Positions 1 through 5,406 are shown, numbered from the stretch's first letter. The stretch: 5,406 nucleotides of DNA from Epsilonproteobacteria bacterium 4484_65 (GCA_002085305.1 NATJ01000120.1:1-5406); one strand, 5' to 3'. Notes: generated by a model not told the origin, from the sequence alone. Translations and numbers: made by a program.

Positions 1-1156
1 TTGCTTTTAGACCAAGATCTTCAAACTTGTAGGTAGCAGCTACTTTCCAGGTATCTGTGTCAGCAAAGAACATATGTCTTGTAACCATACCTTGTGTAAA
101 TGCCGGCATACCACCCCAAGGAGTGATGATCCCACCATTCATTGCAGCATCACTGTCACTTGTTACAGAATAAGCAGCATATCCACTAAGACCATCAAAT
201 GATGCACCTAGCTTAGCTGCAAAATAGTTACTGTCTACTGAAGCTGCAAAGGCATCACCAATATCACTTTCGTTGATGTATTGCGCAGAAGCTTTCATTT
301 TTACACTATCACTTAAAAGACAGTTCCAGCCATAATCAGCTTGCAAATAGACCGCATTAAGAATATCCCATGCGATGTAATCCCATGCTTGTAGTTTTAA
401 ACCTTCTATACCTGTATAGATCGCTGCCAAAGCAGTAACACCAGCCGTCTCATTATCAATACTGCCATCACCATTGATATCGTTATAGCCTAATGCAATA
501 GTTCCCATATTTGCAAAACTACCACTTGTACCTTCTTTATAGCCAAGACCATAACCACTCTGTAAAGAGAGTGCACTCGGTGCACCATATACATTTGAAA
601 AGGTACCGGTTGTTTCTCTGAATACATGAGCAGCAATTAATGTAGTATTCTCTACATCTTTATTGCTAAGAACTGCTGCTTCAAAAAGGTTGGGTAACAT
701 TCTTGCATCATCAGCACCAGCCATTGGTGTATCAAGTCTTACACGACCTGCTTGAATATTTGTGTTCCCAAATGCATAATTAACATATGCTTGTCCAATA
801 AATGCATAATTATCAAATGCATCACCATAAAGTGATGGATCATAACTTGCAGAGCCTATGACATCTGCATCCTCACTATGAATATCAAATCCATAAGTAC
901 CATAGGCTGCAACTACAGCAGTAAAACCATTAAAATTTGGTGATTTATAACCAATGTACCCACCTGTTGCAAGTGAATTACGGTTATTAACAAGTGATCC
1001 TGAATAGGTTCTGTCAATATAAAAAGTTCGAGACTGTCCAAAAACCTCTCCCCAATCTTTTTCTGCCTCTGCCACTACAGGCTCTACAGGGGTAATGTCT
1101 CCACCCGCCATGACCATTGTTGATGCTATAACTGATAGCAATACTGTCTTTTTCAT
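1..1156 (-). CDS. OprD-family outer membrane porin (3' end cut by window edge)
   Basis: Reading left from the ATG at 1156-1154 gives 385 open codons and no stop before the window edge, so the C-terminus is missing. A family of roughly 400-440 residues suggests that only a few tens are lost. Residues 1-17 form a signal peptide (MKKTVLLSVIASTMVMA, cleavage likely after Ala17), so the product should be exported and assembled as an outer-membrane beta-barrel. The mature part begins with an acidic stretch, then FYIDRTYSG, GGYIGYKSPNFNGF and an alternating aromatic/glycine pattern typical of OprD-type channels in Campylobacterota. These porins pass small, often anionic, solutes; the substrate here cannot be told. 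The start is well supported by GGAGGA at 1161-1166, four bases upstream. It lies 134 bp after the response regulator on the same strand and has its own promoter-like region with a repeated regulator-type site. Residues 226-234 (DINGDGSID) resemble a calcium-binding loop. The porin call is firm; the OprD subfamily is slightly less so. Confidence 0.88.
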   Translation of the reverse strand, partial: MKKTVLLSVIASTMVMAGGDITPVEPVVAEAEKDWGEVFGQSRTFYIDRTYSGSLVNNRNSLATGGYIGYKSPNFNGFTAVVAAYGTYGFDIHSEDADVIGSASYDPSLYGDAFDNYAFIGQAYVNYAFGNTNIQAGRVRLDTPMAGADDARMLPNLFEAAVLSNKDVENTTLIAAHVFRETTGTFSNVYGAPSALSLQSGYGLGYKEGTSGSFANMGTIALGYNDINGDGSIDNETAGVTALAAIYTGIEGLKLQAWDYIAWDILNAVYLQADYGWNCLLSDSVKMKASAQYINESDIGDAFAASVDSNYFAAKLGASFDGLSGYAAYSVTSDSDAAMNGGIITPWGGMPAFTQGMVTRHMFFADTDTWKVAATYKFEDLGLKA

Positions 1157-1160
1157 TGTT

Positions 1161-1166
1161 TCCTCC
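1161..1166 (-). promoter_or_regulatory. Ribosome binding site of the porin gene
   Basis: GGAGGA on the minus strand lies four bases upstream of the ATG at 1156. It is the strongest Shine-Dalgarno sequence in the leftward cluster and fits a gene made in large amounts. Confidence 0.8.
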
Positions 1167-1184
1167 ATATTAAAACTCAATTTT

Positions 1185-1220
1185 ATTATGAAAGATGAAA
1201 ATAGCATTGGCATAGCATTG
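1185..1220 (-). promoter_or_regulatory. Porin promoter region: -10 box with PhoB-like direct repeat
   Basis: On the minus strand CATAAT (1190-1185) is a plausible -10 box, giving a leader of about 20 bases before the porin start. No good -35 hexamer is present at the expected spacing. That position is instead occupied by two perfect 9-bp direct repeats (1201-1220) whose near edge is exactly 10 bp upstream of the -10. A poor -35 covered by tandem repeats is the classic form of an activator-dependent promoter of the PhoB/OmpR class. The -10 assignment is by eye only. Confidence 0.55.
1201..1220 (-). repeat. Tandem 9-bp direct repeat, 11-bp period (candidate response-regulator box)
   Basis: The minus strand reads CAATGCTAT-GC-CAATGCTAT, two identical 9-mers spaced by one helical turn (plus-strand copies at 1201-1209 and 1212-1220). 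OmpR/PhoB winged-helix regulators bind head-to-tail to direct repeats with an 11-bp period. A regulator of that family is encoded just upstream at 1291-1953. That this regulator binds here is an inference. Confidence 0.6.
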
Positions 1221-1246
1221 TGATTATTGACGAGGATAGTAGATAT

Positions 1247-1276
1247 AAAAAAACGTGTTTGTAACATTCTGTTACA
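1247..1276 (-). terminator. Inverted repeat followed by T-run: weak terminator or operator
   Basis: On the minus strand TGTAAC-AGAAT-GTTACA (1276-1260) can form a 6-bp stem with a 5-base loop, 14 bases past the response-regulator stop codon. After six more bases comes a run of seven T (1253-1247). The stem is short and AT-rich and the T-run is displaced, so termination would be partial at best. The same symmetric sequence could equally be a dimeric regulator site. I cannot decide between the two. Confidence 0.35.
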
Positions 1277-1290
1277 TAATTATTTATAAA

Positions 1291-1953
1291 TCAATGGTTT
1301 TTATTGATCCTGTAGCCTATTCCCTTTAGACTCTCTATGAGATCTTCTTTAATGACTTGTTTTACTCTATGCATCTCTGCCCTTATTGTGGCATTATCTA
1401 CATGGTTGTCATGCCAAACATAGTGTCTCAGCATATCAAAGTCTACTATTTTGTTGATATTACAGGCAAACAGATTAATGATCTGTGCCTGTTTGGGAGT
1501 GAGTGTTTGTTCTTCATTATCAAATAGCAATCTCTGCTTGTCAAGATCATACACATACATTTTACTGATCTTGACCAGACTTTTTGCTTCTATATTTGCC
1601 ATTTTAAGCAGTCGGTCTATGTGTAATGTAAGTTCTTTTAGATGAAAAGGTTTTTTTAAGTAGTCGTAGCATCCCAGCTCATAGGCTTTGCTTATCTGCT
1701 CTATCTCAGTAATGGCAGAGATGAAGATCGTTGGTACAAACATTTTTTCTTTTTGTAACTTTTCAAGTAAAGAAAGCCCATCTATGGAGGGAGTATTGAT
1801 ATCAAAAATAAAAAGGTCATAGCTATTTACCATACAGTTTTTAAATGCTTCTTCTCCATCTTCAAATGCATCTACTTCATATCCTGTATCTGTTAAGTAT
1901 TCAACCATTGCACTTTGCAACATCAATTCATCTTCAAGTAATAATAGTTTCAT
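1291..1953 (-). CDS. OmpR/PhoB-family response regulator
   Basis: This 220-residue protein has a receiver domain (about 1-118) and a C-terminal winged-helix DNA-binding domain (about 125-218). Receiver hallmarks are all present: acidic pair Glu7-Asp8, phosphoacceptor Asp51 in FDINTPSIDG, Ser79 at the conserved Ser/Thr site, and Lys101 followed by Pro102. The effector half shows LTPKQAQIINLF and the terminal GIGYRI, both typical of OmpR-type proteins. It should be a cytoplasmic transcription factor activated by phosphotransfer from the neighbouring kinase. Its ATG directly abuts the kinase TAA (no intervening base), with GGAAAGG about nine bases upstream inside the kinase end, so translation is probably coupled. 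Length and motifs look intact. A PhoB-like repeat in front of the downstream porin makes that gene the obvious candidate target. The family is certain; the regulon is inferred. Confidence 0.95.
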   Translation of the reverse strand: MKLLLLEDELMLQSAMVEYLTDTGYEVDAFEDGEEAFKNCMVNSYDLFIFDINTPSIDGLSLLEKLQKEKMFVPTIFISAITEIEQISKAYELGCYDYLKKPFHLKELTLHIDRLLKMANIEAKSLVKISKMYVYDLDKQRLLFDNEEQTLTPKQAQIINLFACNINKIVDFDMLRHYVWHDNHVDNATIRAEMHRVKQVIKEDLIESLKGIGYRINKNH

Positions 1954-2850
1954 TTAATGTACCTTTCCAAACCTATAGATAAATGCTGTTATATTATCAT
2001 CAGATTGTACTTCTATCTCTATATTTTCTTTTTTACAGATCGTATAGACTATTTCCAGACCCAATCCAAAGCCGCCTTTTACATCATCTTCACGCCTATA
2101 TGCTTTAAATATGCTTTTTGTATCTTCTATTTTAGGGGAAATACTTATAAATTTCAATACAGTTTCTTCTTCATCCTGAATAAGAGACACTTTTACCTCT
2201 GTCCCTTTATTGGCATATTTAATAGCATTGGACAGGTTATTGTCTATGATCCTTTGCAACTCCTCTTCAGAAAAGTAAAGCCAAATATCATCCTGGATCT
2301 CCGATATGATGTTATGCCTGTTACCCAGTGCGATTTCCGAAAAAAAGTCGATCCTGTCTTCAAGAAATATAGACATATTCAAATTCTTTTTCTCATACAC
2401 AAAACGGTCTTTTTTCACCATATAACTTAGATCAGAATATATATTACTGATGATTTTACTCGCTGCTTCTATCTTTGAAAGGTACCTATTCTCCCCCTCT
2501 TTCATTTTAAATAGATCAATATGTGTCATGATCACCGCCAGTGGTGTATTGATCTCATGGATAGAGTGCTTGATGAAACTATCTTGTGCTTTTACCAAAG
2601 AGTCACTAAATGCTTTCTCTTTTTCAAGTAGATCATTTTGAATACTCAAATATTTTGTTTTCTGCTCAACTTTTGATTCCAGTGTCAGATTCATCTCTCT
2701 AAGTTTTTGTTTTCTCTGGCGAATGACAGTGATCATTGCATTAATGTAATGTACCATTTTTTTAAACTCATAGAGTCGTATTTTGTTTTCATCCATCATA
2801 ATATAAGAAGATGATGCTTCTTCAACCCCAAGGTTCAAATGATTTTGCAT
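1954..2850 (-). pseudogene. Sensor histidine kinase, kinase part (3' fragment of a split gene)
   Basis: This open frame (298 codons from the ATG at 2850) carries the end of a HAMP-like region (about 10-45, EFKKMVHYINAMI), a coiled coil (about 45-90), a HisKA helix with H-box SIHEINTPL (His98 as phosphoacceptor) and a HATPase_c domain. The last shows the N-box DNNLSNAIKYA (Asn204, Asn205, Asn208) and the G2-box GGFGLGLEIV (259-268). There is no DxGxG G1 motif, and that stretch reads FISISPKIEDTKSIF. It has no transmembrane segment. It is in the +1 frame relative to the Cache fragment upstream and overlaps it by 29 bp. No convincing ribosome binding site precedes the ATG at 2850 or the internal ATGs at 2799 and 2796. 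The downstream regulator follows immediately. The catalytic core could work as a soluble kinase if translated, but the membrane link is lost. I call it one half of a gene broken by deletion; a functional stand-alone kinase is the alternative. Confidence 0.75.
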
Positions 2851-3376
2851 AAGAGATCTTGGGACTAAGTGTGCCGGTAGTTGGCTTTAGCCATTGATAT
2901 TTCACAAAACCACCCTCTTTTTTTTGTGAAATATTTATAAGATCTTTGATGACCATGACACCATTGGTATCTCTGGTATCATAAAGGTTTTTACCTACAT
3001 TTTGCTTCTGTACAGGATCGGAAAGCACGATTCCGTTAAAATCATAGATAAATATATATCCCGTACCATCTTGCCGTCCATAAAGTTGCTCTATAGCATG
3101 AAGTATCTGTTTCTTCAAGATATGTTCATCTTGTTGGACATTTCTATGTTTATATGCATTATTAATGAAACCAAGTACACGTGTAGTATCAAACACAATG
3201 CTGTCTTTTTGTTTTTGGATAAAAGAGGTTTGCATACTTTTAGCTTCATTGTCAAAGTTCTGATACTCTTTATAGGCAACAATGGATGTAAATACAATAA
3301 TAACAACAAACATCATAAGCATAGCAGCAATATGTATGCCTGCTATGGTTTTATGTTTGAATATGTTCAGAGACAT
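2822..3376 (-). pseudogene. Sensor histidine kinase, membrane Cache part (5' fragment of a split gene)
   Basis: The 184-codon frame begins at the ATG at 3376, seven bases after the ribBX stop. It has one transmembrane helix (about residues 11-34) and then a periplasmic single-Cache domain (about 45-184) with GTGYIFIYDFNG (104-115), GKNLYDTRDTNG (128-139), GGFVKYQWLKP (155-165) and ISYAKSFEPWG (174-184). Cache domains of this kind bind small extracellular ligands, often carboxylates or amino acids. The frame then hits TGA, just where relatives continue with Trp and the last Cache strands (WxxGTGxYxDD style), a second transmembrane helix and HAMP. None of these is encoded in any of the three frames that follow. 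The kinase resumes in the +1 frame at 2850. The parts match one ancestral transmembrane sensor kinase that lost roughly 60-80 residues and its frame. As it stands, the product would be a membrane-tethered periplasmic domain with no cytoplasmic output. Confidence 0.75.
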
Positions 3377-3392
3377 GTTATCTTTAGATAAC
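3377..3392 (-). repeat. Perfect palindrome across the ribBX stop / sensor start junction
   Basis: GTTATCT-AA-AGATAAC on the minus strand is a perfect 7-bp inverted repeat. It includes the ribBX TAA and ends directly before the sensor ATG. As RNA it can fold into a 6-bp stem with a UAAA loop that covers the only Shine-Dalgarno-like bases (AAAGA) of the sensor gene. A ribosome finishing ribBX would open it, so translational coupling is a natural reading. A DNA-binding site is the alternative. Confidence 0.5.
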
Positions 3393-4418
3393 CTCTATCT
3401 TTTCCACAACATCCAGCCCAAATCCTGCAAGTCCTACGAATTCAGTATCTTTAGTACTTGTAAGAAGATTGATATTTTTAATACCCAGGTCTTTAAGTAT
3501 CTGAGCACCTACACCAAACTCTCTAGCTTGCTCTTGTGAGATGACTTTTGTGTCAAGAAAAACAAGTACACCACCATTTTGTTTCAGATAATCTATGGAG
3601 TTGTTAAGTGCAGAAAAACGTTTATCATCGAGCATAAGATCAATATCTGTACCAATATTATGAAATTTTACATTTGCGGTCTCATGTGACTTGTAGAACT
3701 GCATCACTGTATGTGTTCTGTCTAAGTGATCTTGATAAATGATCTTTTCTACTTTTATTCCTCTTAGCTCACTCTCTTCTTCAGATATACGTTTTATCAA
3801 TTGTTCATTTGCCAAACGATACTCAACGATGTCAGAGATGTACACAATAGCCATATCATGCTCTTTAGAAAAGATCTCAAGGTCATCCATACGTGCCATT
3901 TTTCCATCATCTTTGATGATCTCGCAGATGACTGCCGCAGGAGCAAGTCCAGCCAGCTTACATATATCTACAGAACCCTCTGTATGTCCGGTACGTACCA
4001 ACACCCCACCATCTTTAGCGATAAGTGGGAAGATGTGTCCAGGACGTACAAAGTCATCTGCTACGGTCAAAGGGTTTGAAAGCTTAGAGATACAGTCATC
4101 TCTCTCTGCTGCAGAGATACCTGTCTCAGCATTCGTAGAATCTATCGAAACTGTAAATGCTGTTTCATAGTTGGAAACATTATTGCTTACCATAGGCATA
4201 AGGTCAAGCTTAGCTGCTATCTCTTTGGTTACAGGCGTACAGATGAGCCCTCTTGCCTCTTTTGCCATGAAATTAACCATATCAGGTGTAGAAAATGTCG
4301 CTGCATAGACAAGATCACCCTCATTTTCTCGATCTTCATCATCCATCATGATGATCATCTTCCCTCTTTTTATTTCATCTATCGCTTTCTCTACTCTTTT
4401 TATTGCATCTGTTGACAT
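3384..4418 (-). CDS. ribBX: 3,4-dihydroxy-2-butanone 4-phosphate synthase fused to inactive GTP cyclohydrolase II-like domain (RibBX type)
   Basis: The N-terminal domain (to about residue 200) is a DHBP synthase. It converts ribulose 5-phosphate to 3,4-dihydroxy-2-butanone 4-phosphate plus formate for riboflavin synthesis. Counting from the first ATG (4421), it has the acidic loop DDEDRENEGD (27-36), TGISAAERD (100-108), RPGHIFPL (126-133), RTGHTEGSVD (143-152, with the catalytic His146) and Glu167. The C-terminal 135 residues resemble GTP cyclohydrolase II and end in the family-like FVGLAGFGLDVVE. However, all four cysteines (61, 110, 154, 166) lie in the first domain. The zinc-binding Cys triad and the SLRCDC-type motif needed for cyclohydrolase activity are absent. 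This matches the RibBX variant described in proteobacteria, so a separate RibA must exist elsewhere. Two ATGs lie in tandem; I chose the second (4418) because GGAG at 4424-4427 is five bases from it but only two from the first. It heads the leftward operon. Confidence 0.92.
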   Translation of the reverse strand: MSTDAIKRVEKAIDEIKRGKMIIMMDDEDRENEGDLVYAATFSTPDMVNFMAKEARGLICTPVTKEIAAKLDLMPMVSNNVSNYETAFTVSIDSTNAETGISAAERDDCISKLSNPLTVADDFVRPGHIFPLIAKDGGVLVRTGHTEGSVDICKLAGLAPAAVICEIIKDDGKMARMDDLEIFSKEHDMAIVYISDIVEYRLANEQLIKRISEEESELRGIKVEKIIYQDHLDRTHTVMQFYKSHETANVKFHNIGTDIDLMLDDKRFSALNNSIDYLKQNGGVLVFLDTKVISQEQAREFGVGAQILKDLGIKNINLLTSTKDTEFVGLAGFGLDVVEKIEVI

Positions 4419-4423
4419 CATTG

Positions 4424-4427
4424 CTCC
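4424..4427 (-). promoter_or_regulatory. Ribosome binding site deciding the ribBX start
   Basis: GGAG on the minus strand is two bases from the ATG at 4421 and five bases from the ATG at 4418. The second spacing is the workable one, so a 344-residue product starting at Met2 is preferred. Confidence 0.6.
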
Positions 4428-4464
4428 ATTACTAATACATATATTTATTTATTTTATTGAGGCT

Positions 4465-4470
4465 ATTATA
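4465..4470 (-). promoter_or_regulatory. Promoter -10 box for the leftward operon
   Basis: A consensus TATAAT lies within GGTATAATAG on the minus strand, giving an estimated leader of about 40 bases before ribBX. No recognisable -35 hexamer is at 16-18 bp; Campylobacterota sigma-70 promoters commonly lack one. The short leader leaves no room for an FMN riboswitch. Confidence 0.65.
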
Positions 4471-4541
4471 CCTTTTCATACTTCATATCCATCATTTTAA
4501 TACTTGATTTTAAACTTTTTACATTATTTTTTACATATCTC

Positions 4542-4570
4542 TTGACATGTGAAACATTTGGTGCTATAAT
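4542..4570 (+). promoter_or_regulatory. Consensus sigma-70 promoter of the tRNA cluster
   Basis: TTGACA (4542-4547) and TATAAT (4565-4570) are separated by exactly 17 bp, and a TG at 4562-4563 extends the -10. This is a perfect consensus promoter, fitting stable RNA genes. Transcription should start near 4577, about 25 bases before tRNA-Gln. It is divergent from the ribBX promoter, and the two -10 boxes are about 95 bp apart. Confidence 0.9.
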
Positions 4571-4602
4571 GCCGTCCACATAAGCAGTAAGCTTGTGAAG
4601 AT

Positions 4603-4677
4603 TGGGGTATCGCCAAGCGGTAAGGCACTAGTTTTTGGTACTGGTATTCGGGGGTTCGAATCCCTCTACCCCATCCA
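4603..4677 (+). tRNA. tRNA-Gln (anticodon TTG)
   Basis: A full cloverleaf is visible. The acceptor stem is TGGGGTA/TACCCCA (4603-4609 with 4667-4673). The D-stem is GCC/GGC, and the anticodon stem is CTAGT/ACTGG with loop TTTTGGT, giving anticodon TTG at 4635-4637. The T-stem GGGGG/CCCTC has loop TTCGAAT. The discriminator reads T at 4674, and the encoded 3' end is CCA followed by a second CCA (4678-4680). It decodes CAA and, by wobble, CAG. It is the first gene of the tRNA cluster. Confidence 0.95.
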
Positions 4678-4729
4678 CCAATTTATAATTTAAATAATTC
4701 CAAATAGATTTTATTATCTTACATCCTGT

Positions 4730-4806
<77 letters not shown>

Positions 4807-4825
4807 ATTATTTAATTTATACCAA

Positions 4826-4845
4826 TGTAGATTGAAAAATCTATA
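4826..4845 (+). other. Short hairpin with GAAA tetraloop between the two tRNA-fMet genes
   Basis: TAGATT-GAAA-AATCTA (4828-4843) is a perfect 6-bp stem, extended to 8 bp by a G-T and a T-A pair, and closed by a GNRA-type loop. No T-run follows, so it is not a terminator. It may guide processing of the tRNA precursor or simply be chance. Confidence 0.35.
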
Positions 4846-4853
4846 CTTCCTGT

Positions 4854-5076
<223 letters not shown>

Positions 5077-5100
5077 AATCAAAATAAACATTTTTATATA

Positions 5101-5116
5101 CCTTATATTTATAAGG
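5101..5116. repeat. Perfect 16-bp palindrome CCTTATA-TT-TATAAGG
   Basis: Both 7-bp arms match exactly around a central TT. No T-run follows on the plus strand, so a terminator is unlikely. It could be an operator for a dimeric regulator. The right arm also supplies AAGGA, ten bases upstream of an ATG that opens only an 11-codon frame (5127-5162). Confidence 0.5.
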
Positions 5117-5290
5117 ACAACACATTATGGTAACACTTGCAATCACATATCTAATTTTTTGAAAAACGCCAATTCTAAACACAAATTCCAATTCTAATTA
5201 CGAAGTCAGCAAATATCCAAGAGTCAACACTTGCGTCTATATCAGTAAGTATGGGGAAAATAAGGGGTAAAAAAACACGTCCTGAAATTT

Positions 5291-5299
5291 TGCTATTAT
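5291..5299 (+). promoter_or_regulatory. Possible promoter (extended -10) for the gene beyond the right edge
   Basis: TTTTGCTATTAT contains an extended -10 (TG at 5291-5292, TATTAT at 5294-5299) in a T-rich context usual for this phylum, with no good -35. It would give a leader of about 100 bases. A second, weaker box TATAAG at 5357-5362 would give one of about 40. Confidence 0.4.
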
Positions 5300-5392
5300 G
5301 TCAGCAGAAACAAAAGTCAACAACCTTATTTCATGCGTATGAGCTAAAACTAGGTCTATAAGTTATTTTATGTTGCGGATATTGTATCAAAA

Positions 5393-5398
5393 AAGGAG
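5393..5398 (+). promoter_or_regulatory. Ribosome binding site of a gene starting just past the window
   Basis: AAGGAG is followed by eight bases to the window end (AATTAACA). That is an ideal distance for a start codon at 5407, so a plus-strand gene almost certainly begins there. Nothing of its product is visible. Confidence 0.75.
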
Positions 5399-5406
5399 AA
5401 TTAACA

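Noticed and set aside
1451..1645. Plus-strand open frames opposite the regulator, kinase, sensor and ribBX genes
   Set aside because: They lie antisense to genes with clear family motifs, show low-complexity or cysteine-rich translations, and have no ribosome sites or family features.
2816..2832. RF2-like programmed +1 frameshift at GGT-TGA
   Set aside because: The P-site codon GGT would have to re-pair on GTT, a poor slip. There is no strong stimulatory Shine-Dalgarno at the right distance, and the joined product would still lack the second membrane helix.
2918..2925. Run of eight A on the coding strand of the Cache fragment as a slippage or phase-variation site that restores the kinase frame
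   Set aside because: The kinase is in the +1 frame, and that frame meets a TGA at 2904-2902 and a TAA at 2889-2887 after the run, so slippage here cannot join the two parts. The missing Cache end and membrane helix would still be absent.
4419..4464. FMN riboswitch before ribBX
   Set aside because: Only about 40 bases separate the predicted transcript start from the start codon, too few for the six-helix FMN element, and none of its motifs is seen.
5151..5170. TTTTTTGAAAAACG as a terminator of the tRNA cluster
   Set aside because: The only fold is a T-A stem with a two-base loop and no G-C pairs, and no T-run follows it.
5169..5197. Direct repeat CCAATTCTAA with 19-bp period
   Set aside because: Only two copies of a 10-mer in AT-rich DNA, with no promoter element at a meaningful distance; kept in the region note only.

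Overview
This AT-rich window (5406 bp) looks chromosomal and most likely comes from a Campylobacterota (Epsilonproteobacteria) bacterium of the Sulfurovum/Sulfurimonas kind. The clues are an OprD-type porin with the style of that phylum, a RibBX-like riboflavin protein, a histidine kinase with an HEINTPL-type H-box, and promoters with TG-extended -10 boxes. The assignment comes from protein and promoter style, not from a database search.

The left four fifths (1-4421) is a leftward run of genes on the minus strand. In order of transcription they are: ribBX (DHBP synthase fused to a GTP cyclohydrolase II-like domain without cysteines); a membrane-anchored Cache sensor fragment; a soluble histidine-kinase fragment; an OmpR/PhoB-type response regulator; and, after a 134 bp gap, an OprD-family porin that runs off the left edge. 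The first four are packed with gaps or overlaps of 7, -29 and 0 bp and probably form one operon behind a TATAAT box at 4465-4470. The porin has its own promoter region. It carries a perfect 9-bp direct repeat with 11-bp period, placed 10 bp upstream of a -10 box, which is the layout of a PhoB-type activator site. A reasonable reading is that this two-component system controls the porin next to it.

The sensor gene appears broken. The Cache domain stops at a TGA just after its ...FEPWG motif, where relatives usually continue with Trp. The HAMP-end/kinase part continues in the +1 frame. The end of Cache, the second transmembrane helix and the first HAMP helix are absent from every frame, so this is best explained by an internal deletion rather than a simple one-base frameshift.

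The right fifth is on the plus strand. A consensus sigma-70 promoter (TTGACA-N17-TATAAT) drives tRNA-Gln(TTG) and two tandem initiator tRNA-fMet genes whose stems differ by compensatory changes. They are followed by a decayed third copy of the tRNA 3' end with its flank. The last ~475 bp hold no convincing gene but contain a perfect palindrome, short repeats and a promoter-like box. They end in an AAGGAG ribosome binding site placed for a gene starting right after the window.
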